A stretch of DNA of 64,000 bases from Mytilus californianus (lineage: Eukaryota > Mollusca > Bivalvia > Mytilida > Mytilidae). Shown in pieces: positions 10,311-21,069 of the stretch (positions within the stretch are counted from its first letter, which is position 1; the number at the start of each line of letters is the position of its first letter). The notes beneath the pieces were generated by a model. That model did no database searches. It was not told the DNA's origin and saw only the letters and a list, made by a program, of their open reading frames with translations. The stretch spans positions 72,687,839 through 72,751,838 of the forward strand of contig NW_026262734.1 in the NCBI RefSeq assembly GCF_021869535.1, read 5' to 3'. A program made the translations under genes and the position numbers.

Positions 10311-11993
10311 TTACCGCACTTTAGCACGATGCGAGTTATAAACAATAGCTATCTTTAAAAAAGCTTTAGCTATCAAACCCTTTTTTTTTCTTATTTCAAA
10401 TGGTGGATCATCCATTTCAACTTGTAGAGCTTTCCAAGAAGCAGATCTCATTGAGCCGGTACATATACGTAATGCATGAGTTTGAATGTTATCTAGACAT
10501 TTGTTAGTAGTAAAAGAGGCGGAATTATAAATTTCACAACCATAATCAATTTTTGATTTAATCAAAGAAAAATAAATAGTTCTTAGTGTAAGGCTGGTTG
10601 CACCCCATCTGATTCCTGTAAGTAATTTCATACAATTAATAACTTTCATACACTTAGTCTGTAAATTTTGAATATACTAGTGCGAAGTTAAGCCCCTGTC
10701 AAAAATAAATTAAACTATTTCCAATGTATGATTATCAAGTTTCAAAGATATTTACATTTTTCTTTTTTCCTTCTAGTAAATATCATAGCTACAGTTTTAC
10801 TTGGAGAAATTTTAAAGCCCCATGTAGTGCACCATTTACATCTTTTATGTAAGTCTAGTGGTATTTTTTCTGTAAAAACTTAATATATGAACCGGACTTC
10901 CATACAGCACTGTCATCTGCAAATTATGAAATTTCATAATCTTGTAAACAAGTTGATAAATCATTTACCATAATATCAAATAAGTGGGACTTATACAACT
11001 TCCTTTTGGGGTACCATTTTCAACTAAATAAGTTTCTGAAAAAGTATTATTTATTTTAACTGGAAGTATTCTTGCTGTTAGATAGTAGTCAACATATGCC
11101 TTTAAATTTCCTTTAATACCAAATTTAATCATTTTCTTTAGTAACTCGTGTTTCCATAATATACCAAGAGCCTTCTGAAAATCTATAAAAACAACAACAG
11201 TAATATATTTCTTAGCAAAAGTTTGATGTATTTCATTATCAAGTCTAAAACATTGTTGTAATGTTTTCTTATTTTTTCGAAATCCACTTTGGTATTGATT
11301 ATAAATTTTGTTCTTTTCTAAGAACCATCTTAATCGGTTATTACCCATCTTTTCTATAATTCTATTAAAATTTGATGTCAAAGCTATAGACCTATAAGAC
11401 AAAGGGTCACTTGAATCATTCCATCGTTTTAAACATGGGATGATCACAGAATGTTCAGTCTTTAGGAATCTCCTGTAAAAACCATATTATATTTAAAAAT
11501 AAAATAAAAATATTTAATGTTTTATCACTTAAATGTCTAAACATACTATAACTTATTTTATCTTTACCAGGTGAGCTGTCGTTTGTATCTGAAATAACAT
11601 CTTTAAATTCCTGTAAAGTAAAGTCTTCATTAAAACAATCTTGGTTTTCTTTATAATACTACATATTAAACTGTTCATTTAATGTTTTTCAACAAAAGAT
11701 TTATGTGTTTTGAACTCGTTATCATAATTGTTTGAGCTGCTAACTTCTACAAATCTTTTAGCGAAATATTTTGCTTTGTCTATAGTGCTAATTAAAAATT
11801 GTCCATAAGCTCTGAGAGCAGGGATCTCTTTTTTACTTCTAATTTTACCAAGCATGTTTTTAATATTGTACCATAAATCTGAAATGTTAGAATTGTCATT
11901 CAAAGTATCACAATAACCTTGCCAATATTTATCTTGTGTTTCCTGTAAAACTCTTTGACAAATTTGGTCTTTTTCTTTATAATTTGATTTTGG
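10311..11993 (-). pseudogene. LINE reverse transcriptase domain (broken)
   Basis: The longest intact piece (11447-10965) shows PLSYRSIALTSNFNRIIEKM, LRWFLEKNKIYNQYQSGFRK, then FIDFQKALGILWKHELL (motif A, with the catalytic Asp in FIDF) and VENGTPKGSCISPTYL (motif B). The next expected motif, F/Y-A-D-D, falls at the break between about 10965 and 10900; minus-strand codons there are disrupted. A thumb segment with LDNIQTHALRICTGSMRS and a following helical region lies at 10649-10311. The upstream part (11993-11679, HPKSNYKEKDQICQRVLQE and DKYWQGYCDTLN) belongs to the same protein. Frames change at least twice, so no functional enzyme is encoded. Confidence 0.85.
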
Positions 11994-11997
11994 ATGT

Positions 11998-12312
11998 AAC
12001 ACGTCTTCTGATTGGCTGAAAGTGTTTTGTCTATCAGCTCATAGTCATAATTTTTCATGTGACTGTGACGTCACCAACGTTTTTTTCAAAATTTAACCAT
12101 TGAAAATGGAATTGGGAATTAAATTTAAAGGAATTACTGTAATATTTTTTCTGTCTATTCGAAATAACCTTAAAAATGTGGTGCACACTTTTAAATAACC
12201 CGCTACCTGGGTTATTCAGTGTGCACCACATTTTTTATGTTATTTCTTCATAGACAGAAAAAATAGTACAGTCATTCCTTAAATAAACAATAAAATCATT
12301 TCCCTTCCCTGA
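11998..12312. mobile_element. 315-bp foldback element in the LINE
   Basis: An imperfect palindrome dominates the right part: arm 12123-12188 (…ttttttctgtctattcgaa…atgtggtgcacac) pairs with 12219-12283, and the centre aataaccc-gctacct-gggttatt forms a second stem. Copies of atgt flank the element at 11994-11997 and 12313-12316. Taking out the element plus one atgt joins the minus-strand LINE frame (ARH to PKSN) without a shift. The outermost ~110 bp on the left (tctgattggctga, tgacgtcacc) has no matching partner on the right, so the terminal structure is unusual for a MITE. Confidence 0.75.
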
Positions 12313-12876
12313 ATGTCTAGCTTTGTTTCTTGTTTTATTTCTTTCCTTTATTGCTTTGATACATTGGTCAGACCACCATGGTACGCAGGGTTTCGTTTTA
12401 TTTTTAAATTGCTTAATTGGATAAAATTGGATAAAATTGGATAAAATTGGAATGGAGTTGCTATATCAATTAGCTCAGTAGTTAACATAGTATTTGACTG
12501 TATTGTATTATCTGAAATAAAATTCTCTTAAATTCTTTCTTTACAGGATTTGGAAAAATTCATCCAATCAGCTTTTGTGAAATTCCATTTACAGTTATTA
12601 ATTCCATCAGAATTGTTTAGTTTGACATCAAATTTCAGTGTTAAAAAATTTCGAAATTATTTTAAATAAAGAAATTTATCTCCCTCATGCAAAGATTTAA
12701 TTCCTTGCCCGGCTTTGGCTATATTTTTTGTACTTTTTGGTTTATAAGCTCTTCATATTTTTAATAAGGTTTGGATTTTCAAATATTTTTACCTCGAGCA
12801 TTAATGAAAATTGGTACTGTTAATGTTATGGTATTAGTGATTCCAAACGCAAGAGGTTGTGGTACGTATAAGGTTA

Positions 12877-13803
12877 ATATACCGACTTAATCAGCAAGAA
12901 TATCAAGCGAGCCCGCAAGGGCGAGCTGATATTCCAGCTGATGAAGTCGGTATCAAAAATGGAAATGCCATTATTCTTTTTATCGGCAATTTGTCTTAAA
13001 CTATTTTTACGCGAACAAAACATTGTGATAGTTGTTCGGTTGTATGAATGAAGTCGCGTGCATTTTATTGATAGAATGACACGGATGGACATGAACACGT
13101 AACGTTGCTGCACTGATTCATGACGTCGTTGCCTAATATTTTTGAGTATCAAGTCCTGTCCATGATCTAGAAAATATTAGGCAGTAAGATCAAAGGGAAA
13201 TGTACAAATTGCCGATAAATTTAGAATAATTGCATTTTTGTTTTTGAAACTGACTTTATCAGCAAGAACATCAAGCTAGCCCGCTTGCATTCGAGCTGAT
13301 GAAGTCAGTATAAAAAATAAAATGCCATTATTCTTTTTATCGGCAATTCATATACACTGTATATTTTCGTGGTTGAGAATATAAAGTAACATGAAATAAT
13401 AAGTAAAACTCCTTTTACGCGTACAAAACGTTGGGATAGTTGTTCGGTTGTATGAATGAAGTCGCGTGCATTTCATTGATAAGTTTACGCGGATAGACTT
13501 GAACACGTGACATTCATTGCTGCACTGGTACATGACGTAATTCCCTAATATTTTCGAGTATCAAGTCCCAGTTGGAAAGCAGGTCACGGTTTGACCCCAA
13601 GTCTATCAGCAACAATAGAGTCACATGACATTGAAAACTCTGTTAAACTACAAATGAGATAAATCTCATTTTTTCTAAATAATATACCTATGTCATGATA
13701 AAAACTTACTGATTACAATAATGTTGATTAGTTTTCTGTCCTGTCCATGATCTTAAAAATATTAGGCAGTAAGATCAAATGGAAAATGTATAAATTGCCG
13801 ATA
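12877..13803. repeat. Duplicated hairpin repeat (two units)
   Basis: Unit 1 (12877-13222) and unit 2 (13246-13803) share, in order: a hairpin tip (taccgacttaatcagc / gctgatgaagtcggta), gccattattctttttatcgg, gttcggttgtatgaatgaag, cgcgtgcattt, acacgt and the tail gtccatgatct…aaatattaggcag. Unit 2 has extra inserts of about 50 and 170 bp. The minus-strand frames at 12874-13152 and 13348-13533 (shared SIRV, CTRLHSYNRTT) are read-throughs of this repeat; I do not regard them as genes. Confidence 0.75.
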
Positions 13804-13973
13804 CAATACAATACAACACAATGCAATACAATGCGATTTGGTTTTTGTTAATTGATTGCTTAGCTGGAGGAGACAACAGGGGACTGTGCCTTAGAATTAA
13901 ACAAATTTCACAGTAGCTTAACCCGCAAAACAAGCCTCTACGAAATGTATAGACATTATTCGTAGATTGTAGG

Positions 13974-14077
13974 ACAATATCGAATTCATTTGTACGAGCT
14001 TAAGAAACAAAAAGAAAAGCGAGACTCGCCGAGCTTTTCTCATGATTCGTAGCTAGTACAAATAAATTTTATATTGT
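13974..14077. repeat. Inverted repeat, 27-bp arms
   Basis: The left arm acaatatcgaattcatttgt (13974 onward) pairs with the right arm ending at 14077; a smaller stem, aaaagc…gctttt with a gagactcgccga core, sits in the middle. The size and shape suggest a short foldback MITE. No target duplication could be fixed. Confidence 0.65.
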
Positions 14078-14439
14078 CATAACCTGTTCGAATATTGTTT
14101 TTATCCTGCAATTTAACATTTACAATTTAAGTACAGTTTTTTTACACCCAACGTTTGAATTAGGTTTTGAATAAATCGTCACGACTTAAACGCGGACCGC
14201 AATGAGGATCCCAAATTGAACTGGGAAGTATACAGTAATTTGAATATAACCATTCGCTCACAACAGAAGCAGGATACTAGGAGACTATAAACGTATACTG
14301 TATACCTGTATTTGTATAGTAGAAAGGTCAATGGACGCCATCACGAGTTGGTTGACCGATATGGAACATATATATCTTTTTCGCAGATGACGATGTTTCA
14401 ATTGTCGTAACCGTAATCCTGTCCTTTTTTCCTCTAATA
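14078..14439. other. No gene recognised
   Basis: Nothing recognisable between the foldback repeat and the repeat starting at 14440. Confidence 0.45.
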
Positions 14440-14720
14440 TGATTTGCCGAATTAGCTTTACCGAGTTTGTACTTACATGAGCAACACGACGGGTGACACT
14501 ATAGGTGCAGGATCTGCTTACCCTTCAAAGCACCTGAGATCACCCCCGGTTTTTGGTGGGTGTTGTGTTGCTCAGTCTTTAGTTTTCTATGTTGTATTTT
14601 AATTACGATTGTTCGTCTTTTGGTACTTTTTCGTATTTTGAAATGACATTGCCAATTTGTTTTCGACTTATGAGATTAAATATCCCTTTGGTACCTTTCG
14701 CCTCTCTTTTGCAGGAAAAC
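14440..14720 (+). repeat. Mussel interspersed repeat ('tgcttacccttc…cacctgagatcacc')
   Basis: The string gatctgcttacccttc, agcacctgagatcacccc, ggtgggtgttgtgttgctca and tttggtacctttcgcctctc is one I recognise from many mussel transcripts and introns. The frame 14589-14792 (FRLMRLNIPLVPF) is the usual spurious peptide of this repeat. From 14721 to 15235 I see no gene; that stretch may hold the 5' end of the retrotransposon that follows. Confidence 0.6.
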
Positions 14721-15235
14721 AAGATAAATATTGACAATGTAGTAGATTGCTTAGCAGTAGGAGACACTAGGGGCGGTGCATTAGAATCGTGAAAATATGA
14801 TTTTCTTCGTGTCGAAACCAGTCAAGCAAGCAGTTATGAAAATATTGATTTATCAAATTGCATATGCAAGGTCAATGTTAACAATTTGTATATCTTAATG
14901 GATACAAGGGGAAATTTGGGTATCATTTGTGTGTTCGATCTGCTCACAGTACTTAGAAATTTTTAATTGATGTTTATATTAGTGTTTTATTTTCTGTCCG
15001 ACTCGGCTTCTGTCAAAGTCATTTATTTATGTGGACGATACTCATTTTATTACTAGATCTATGATGTCTGTGGTAGAGCCGGCATGCAATGTTTTCTTAA
15101 CCGTCTCATGAACTTTGGTGCATGTGTTTATTTTCAATCTTTGTCAGGCTTATTTCAGTCAGTTGAATTAAGTTAGTAGCAGTAGCAGTGCAAAATTCAA
15201 ATCAACATTTTTTGGTTATTTCACAACTTCTTACA

Positions 15236-16619
15236 ATGCCGCCAGTTCGTAAAAAGCGTGTATCCAGTAAGAAAAGTAAGAACAGTGACACATCAGTTGT
15301 ACAGAATGCCAGTAATACGGAATTGACATTTGACGAGGTTAAAGAAAAACTTAGGAAGCAAGGCATTAGGGCTCCATCAGCTTTGATCAAAGAGCAGTTA
15401 TTGGAACTATTAAATGAGAATACAGGACAGGATAATGCAATTATACCCGAAATTCCAGCGTTAACACAACTTACCACCAGTTTAAGCAACATGGAGAAAA
15501 CTGTTCAAAATCAGGGAACTATCATTCAATCGCTTTTAGTTTTTGTATAAAAGTGACACCTAACATCCACGCATTCCAACATCAATCCGAATTCCGATAG
15601 CAAAAAAATCTTATTCGGAAGACTCCGTATACATACTACATTGTATTAGTATTTTATTGTAATTATATTACAGAATGATCTAATGATGCTAGTATTACTA
15701 GACTTGCAATTGCTTACATCAATCCTTGTATAAAAGTGACACCTAACATCAACGCATTCCAACATCAATCCGAATTCCGATAGCAAAAAAATCTTATTCG
15801 GAAGACTCCGTATACATACTATTAGTATTTTATTGTAATTATATTACAGAATGATCTAATGATGCTAGTATTACTAAACTTGCAATTGCTTACATGTATG
15901 TATACGGAGTCTTCCGAATAAGATTTTTATGCCATCGGAATTCGGATTGATGTTGGAATGAGTGGATGTTAGGTGTCACTTTTATACAAATTAGAGAAGC
16001 AAATAACATTAGTGAACCAGCAGTCATTAGTGAAAGAAGGAATGGAGTACTTTATGATACAGGAGCTTATAACACCGCCAAGGTTTCCACAGGCATGTTT
16101 CCGCATGTTCAAGCAGTGGCGCCGAACGCTCGGAAGCAGATATTAGAAGGAAAGTACATACATCTGGATACTCTACTTAACAATCAAGAAAACGTACAAG
16201 ATTATAAAACTGTTGCTGAATCTGACGGGTCCGTTCTGTTAATCAAACATCGCGATCCTCGCCTTCAAAGAAACTTATCTATTCAAGAATTTCTAGAAGC
16301 TTTCAATATTTAAAAAAATATTATTTGTGAAAAGCAAGACCGACGCATCGAATTCGATATGTATATTCAAGATGTCATTGATATCTCTGCAAGGTATGAA
16401 GGTCCCGTTTTCTACGAGTATCACAAGGCTTTCGCAAATAAGGTAGCTGCTATCAAACTGACCTACGGTAAAGTTGTAGATTGGTTCATCAGAGACGAGA
16501 AACTCTATTCATCCATCACAAGTGGACAAATTATTAAAGAATGTGAAACATGCGGTAGTCTTGGGCATCTCACAGCTGTTTGTCAAACGTTACCAAGCTT
16601 TGGTCAATCTAATAATTGA
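15236..16619 (+). pseudogene. Gag-like protein of the YR retrotransposon (interrupted)
   Basis: The start atg at 15236 (acaatgccg) opens a basic N-terminus (MPPVRKKRVSSKKSK) followed by a SAP-like helix pair (ELTFDEVKEKLRKQGI). The frame is broken at 15543-15990 by a MITE. It resumes with REANNISEPAVISERR, passes DPRLQRNLSIQEFLEAFN, hits one in-frame taa at 16311-16313, and continues in the same frame through RRIEFDMYIQDVIDISARY to a zinc knuckle CETCGSLGHLTAVC (C-x2-C-x4-H-x4-C) near 16541-16582. Beyond the tga at 16617, a shifted frame still shows GRREVC-like residues (RGREVCNNF), so the true gene was longer. The knuckle and basic tail suggest nucleic-acid binding. Confidence 0.8.
15543..15990. 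mobile_element. MITE with ~90-bp inverted repeats and an internal duplication
   Basis: The end sequence gtataaaagtgacacctaac starts at 15545 and again at 15728; its inverse ends at 15987. Each left copy runs about 90 bp (…catcaatccgaattccgat…aagactccgtatacat), and the right end mirrors all of it. The 183-bp spacing of the two left copies shows that the left end plus the interior were duplicated in tandem. The flanks show tta/ttag on both sides, consistent with a 3-bp TTA (PIF/Harbinger-like) or 4-bp target duplication. There is no coding capacity. Confidence 0.85.
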
Positions 16620-16923
16620 TCTAAACCAATTTATAATTAAACCCATTTTCAGAAATCACCAGTTCGAAGTAACGGTGGTGATGATTCCAATACAGATATA
16701 CGTGGACGCCGCGTTCTTTTCTTTCGTGGTCGGGAAGTGTGTAACAATTTCTTATCAGGAAAATTTTTCAGGGGACAAAATGTTTATTCGCCCATGTCAA
16801 TACTAGGTCATCTAGTGGTGCTACTCCGAACAGTAGGCCATCCAAAGAACAAGCGAAGGCTAAGAATTGACTAGCGTCTACTCCTATTGATATCGATCAA
16901 CTTGAAGTTAAGATAAAACTTTT
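16620..16923 (+). other. Gag-RT junction of the YR retrotransposon
   Basis: The sequence belongs to the retrotransposon: RGRRVLFFRGREVCNNF is readable at about 16695-16750, after which frames shift. No separate gene is visible. Confidence 0.6.
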
Positions 16924-17609
16924 GTTAATAATTTGATTGATGGACTTCGATATGGTTTTCATACGGGCATAAACGAACTACCAAGTAAATCTTTAGAAAG
17001 TAGGAATTTATTGTCTACCAAGAAATTTCCCGATGACGTTACGAAACTGGTAGATGACGAACTTCGTAAAGGATACCTTATTGAACCATTTACAAAACAT
17101 CCGTTTGATACTTATAGAATTAGTCCGATAGGTATTGTGGATTGAAATTATTCAAAAAAGAAACGCTTAATTCTAGACCTTTCGGCTCCTCACAACAATG
17201 ATGAGCATCACAGCATCAAATCTTTAATAAATAAGGAAGAATATTCCTTAACCTATGTTAGAATTGACGACGCTATAAGTATAATTAAGTCGTTAGGAAT
17301 TAAAAGTCAATTATGTAAGTGTGACGTAACCGATGCATTCAAATTAATACATGTACATAATTCTTTATGGCGATTTTATGGATAAAATGGAATGACATGT
17401 ACTATTTTTATACTCGTTTAGCATTTGGTTGCCGTTCAAGTCCCAAGATATTCGATACATTATCAGTGGCAGAATGTTGGATCTTACAAAACAGTTACGG
17501 TTTGCGGCACGTGTTACATTTGTTAGACGATTTGACCCTGATTAACAATCCTTACATAGACGCTACAAGGAATATGAACACCATGGTATATGTATTTAAT
17601 AGTTTAAAG
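16924..17609 (+). pseudogene. Reverse transcriptase of the YR retrotransposon (N-terminal part)
   Basis: The + frame shows LRYGFHTGINELPSKSLESR, FPDDVTKLVDDELRKGYLIE, KKKRLILDLSAPHN, then KCDVTDAFKLIHVH (motif A, catalytic Asp) and YYFYTRLAFGCRSSPKIFD (motif B), followed by HVLHLLDDLTLI, where LLDD is the catalytic YxDD-type box. There is one in-frame tga at 17143-17145, and one base is missing near 17380 (between RFYG and KWND), so the frame changes there. The protein is cut at 17609 by the 5.5-kb insertion; its continuation, IPLGAHKTVGPSTSLEYLG, is found at 23141 onward. Confidence 0.88.
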
Positions 17610-18582
17610 CGCAGGTAGGTTAATGTACTTCAAAAAAACCCAACCTGGCCTTCAATATCGGTGTTTGCATCGAAATCTAAATCTGACGTCATTTACCAAA
17701 CTACGCGGAATCTGATAGGCTAGATCGTTCCATCAACGTCAAGGTTGAGCTTGCACATCACGTCATACTTCGTGATCATCAGCTGATCGTGCACATTGTC
17801 ATGAGTGTCTTATTGCGTTAAAAACGTTTAAAAGACGAATATTGCTATTATTTTGAGGTAAGTTTGTTTCAAATTATCATATTCTTTTACTGCTAAAGGC
17901 CGTTTATTTCATTTCATTGAAGAAAGATTAGACATCTAGATCAAAATGTACCTTTCTTTAAAAAGGGGTGTTAAATTGTACACTGGGCGTTTTTCTGGCT
18001 ATTTAAAAACGGCAAGGACAAAAGGCAGTGTTTAGAGAAAATGAAAATCGTATGTATAATTTTAGGCAAGTCAGGTATTTGGTATGCAGTTGTATTAGCA
18101 TTGGCACATCTCATTTCCATAGAGATTGTTTAGCCATGTACCTTCAGTCATGGTTCATTGACTTTGAATATTTGCATAACTTACATGTTAAAGTATTGCT
18201 ATTTTAATTTCAACATTTGCATTATCAAAATTACAAAAAGGCGAGACATATCTCTGTGTTAACAGTTTATTGATATATATATATATATCAAAGAAGACTG
18301 ATTACTGAGCTGTGTATAAGATGATTCATGACATGTTACATGTTAATTAAAAGGAAAATTGAGGAATAATGAAATTTTCAGTATGACAACAAATGAATAT
18401 CAATAAGTTGAACAATATTGTTTCTGGAACATAGAAGACAGAGAAATAAAAATATCAAATCAGAGGAGAATAATGTGTACTTGTTTCTTGTAGGGATTTA
18501 CATACAAAAGGAAATTGTCAGATAAAACATGTTATAATATTGTGATGATTTAAAATCTGTGAGAAATGAAGTGTTTATAGAT

Positions 18583-18975
18583 ATAAGAAGATGTGGTATG
18601 AGTGCCAATGAGACAACTCTCCATTCAAGTCAAAATTTATAAAATTAAACCATTATAGGTCAAAGTACGGTCTTCAACACGGAGCCTTGGCTCACACCGA
18701 ACAGTACGCTATAAAGGGCCCCAAAAATTACTAGTGTAAAACCATTCAAACGGGAAAACCAACGGTCTAATCTATATAAAAAACGAGAAACGAGAAACAT
18801 TTATGAACCACATCAACAAACGACAACTACTGAACATCAGATTCCTGACTTAGGACAGGTGCAAACAAATGCAGCGGGTTTAAACGTTTTAATGGTACCA
18901 AACCTTCACCCTTTTTCCTGAAACAATAGTGTAACATCACAACATAGAAAGACACACTATAAAATATCAACTGAA
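18583..18975 (+). repeat. Mussel 'gatgtggtatg' repeat family, copy 1
   Basis: Starts ataagaagatgtggtatgag and continues tgccaatgagacaactctcc, gtcaaagtacggtcttcaac, ctataaagggcccc, aaacgggaaaaccaacggtc, then the core gactta ggacaggtgcaaac … gcgggtttaaacg. Closely similar copies lie at 25963-26395 and 51905-52172. It may extend to about 19560. The usual antisense peptide of this family is spurious. Confidence 0.8.
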
Positions 18976-19680
18976 ATAGCTTAACTCAATCAAAGGACAT
19001 ATTAACACGAGTGAACATACACTGAACAAATAAATTTGACCTATGATACAATGCAAATACAAAATAAATTAACTAAGGGAAGAATAATAAAAGTAACATG
19101 TTATATCGGTATGAAATGTTAAACAATTTAAGAAAAACAATATGCTCGAACAAAAGAATCAGCCATTTGCAATAACTTTAAACACATGTAAATGAAAATA
19201 ATTTTGTTGTTAGGTATACGTGTACAGTTCCAATAGAGAAAGGAAATATTTTTACAAAATAAATAATTTTGATGTTCATACATGTAGTACGAAGTGAAAA
19301 TTTATGGAACCAAACACTTATCAAAGCTGGTATATATACCAGATATAACCCTGAATAACATTAAATAACAAAAAAGCATTACAATTAGTATCAACAGGTC
19401 AAATAAACAAGAAAGTACGATTTGAGAGTACTCGCAGTTACTGACAGCTAGTTAAAAGCCAAAACAATTAATAATAAAAAAAATCATGCATCAGAGACTA
19501 AAATCAACTAAAACACATCCCAGGGATTTAGTATTTTAACGTCATGGACAGTCAAAGAAGACATGACTTGTGCAATGCCAAAAATAAATATATCGACAGA
19601 CAGTAGGATAGTTAGGAGTTTAACCTCTTTATAGATCAAAATGAACGTGGGTGTGTTTTTATACATCCCGTTTGAAAAGA

Positions 19681-21065
19681 ATAAAATAAAATTGAGAATG
19701 GAAATGGGGAATGTGTCAAAGAGACAACAACCCGACCATAGAACAGACAACAGCAGAAGGTCACCAACAGGTCTTCAATGCAGCGAGAAATTCCCGCACC
19801 CGGAGGCGTCCTTCAGCTGGCCCCTAAACAAATATATATACTAGTTCAGTGATAATGAACGATATACTAAACTCCAAATTGTACACAAGAAACTAAAATT
19901 AAAAATAATACAAGACTAACAAAGGCTAGAGGCTCCCGACTTGGGACAGGCGCAAAAATGCGGCGGGGTTAAACATGTTTATGAGATCTCAACCCTCCCC
20001 CTATACCTCTAGCCAATGTAGAAAAGTAAACGCATAACAATACGCACATTAAAATTCAGTTCAAGAGAAGTCCGAGTCTGATGTCAGAAGATGTAACCAA
20101 AGAAAATAAACAAAATGACAATAATACATAAATAACAACAGACTACTAGCAGTTAACTGACATGCCAGCTCCAGACTTCAATTTAGTTATGTTTTAATTT
20201 GCTGATGACAAAATCGACATTAGTGCCAATGTTAACTATATTCAAAGATCTAATTACAAAATTGGTAAGATAACCTTTACTAATAAGTTTATTTAAAGGT
20301 TCGATGAGTTTACACGGATCACATAGTGATTTCCGCGCTTTAAGTACAATATTACCGTAAAATTTAGGATGTGAAATACCGTTTTTAATCAGTTTTCTAC
20401 AGGTACAGCCAAATTTACTAATCAAATCTTTGTATCTATGAAAGAACTTAGCAAAAGTTTTACGTAATTTATGGTAACGAAATCCCTGACCTAATAATTT
20501 ACCAGTGATGCATTGATTACGTTCGTTAAAATCTACGACATCACTACACACACGGGCATAACGAACGAGTTGGGATATATAAACACCGTATGATGGAGCC
20601 AAAGGAACGTCGCCGTCTAAAAAAGGAAAATTAACAATAGGGAATGAAAAATCGTTTCTTTTGTCGTAAATTTTCGTATGGAGTTTTCCTTTAGAGATTG
20701 AAATGTCCAAATCCAGAAAAGGACAACTACTGCTGTTTATGTTAGATTTAGTTAAAGTAAGTTCTATTGGGTAAATTTCGGTAGTATATTTAGAGAACTC
20801 TGGATTATTTAACGAAAAAATATCATCTAGATAACGGAAGGTATTGTTGAATGTATCAACCAAATGTAACAATGACGTGTCTTTACTGAGTTTGGTCATA
20901 AACTGAGATTCATAGCAATACAGGAATACATCTGCTATTAAAGGGGCGCAGTTAGTGCCCATAGGAATACCTACTACTTGTCGATACACTTTATCGCCGA
21001 AACGTACATATATGTTGTCCAGGAGAAAATTTAAAGCTTCAATCATATCTATGACTATTTGTGAC
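19681..21065 (-). mobile_element. Penelope-like element, 5'-truncated copy 1
   Basis: The minus-strand frame 21067-20183 (294 codons, uninterrupted) encodes the C-terminal two thirds of the RT: LNFLLDNIYVRFGDKVYRQV, VGIPMGTNCAPLIADVFL (motif B), NTFRYLDDIFSLN (motif C, YLDD intact), CPFLDLDISI, YDKRNDFSFPIVNFPFLDGD and YGVYISQLVRYARVC. Motif A is missing because the copy starts just upstream of LNFLLDN. A 3' tail of about 500 bp (20182-19681) follows and ends ccattctcaattttatt, as in the copies at 46706 and 54515. The frame has no stops, so the insertion is relatively young, although truncated at birth. It lies inside the 5.5-kb inverted-repeat element. Confidence 0.88.
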
Positions 21066-21069
21066 AATT

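Larger units (their letters stand above)
8990..12690 (-). mobile_element. Decayed LINE of the I superfamily (Nimb-like), minus strand
   Basis: Reading down the minus strand, the order is: EN-RT linker (about 12685-12317, ending PWWSDQCIKAIKERN), RT (11993-10311), RNase H (about 10060-9690) and a C-terminal CTNCNQIENVEHYMLKC motif (about 9425-9100, interrupted). PWW followed by a basic helix, RT, RNase H and CxxC-x-EH-x-C is the layout of I-superfamily LINE ORF2; the Nimb clade is common in molluscs, but the clade is my inference. The apurinic endonuclease domain is not recognisable, so the 5' part is lost or very diverged. Several stops and frameshifts make it inactive. Two short elements (9140-9381 and 11998-12312) are inserted in it. 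A 10-bp repeat (ataaaattgg, three copies at 12421-12450) expands the linker. Confidence 0.85.

Noticed and set aside
12890-12950. Hammerhead-ribozyme-like ctgatga motifs here and at other places in the window (e.g. 23220, 39770, 57215, 62590)
   Set aside because: Each was checked for a following cgaaa/gaaac box and a cleavage triplet at suitable distance; none had the full core. Some lie inside coding remnants or repeat hairpins.
14589-14792. Possible small protein with FRLMRLNIPLVPF
   Set aside because: This peptide is the usual read-through of a common mussel interspersed repeat.
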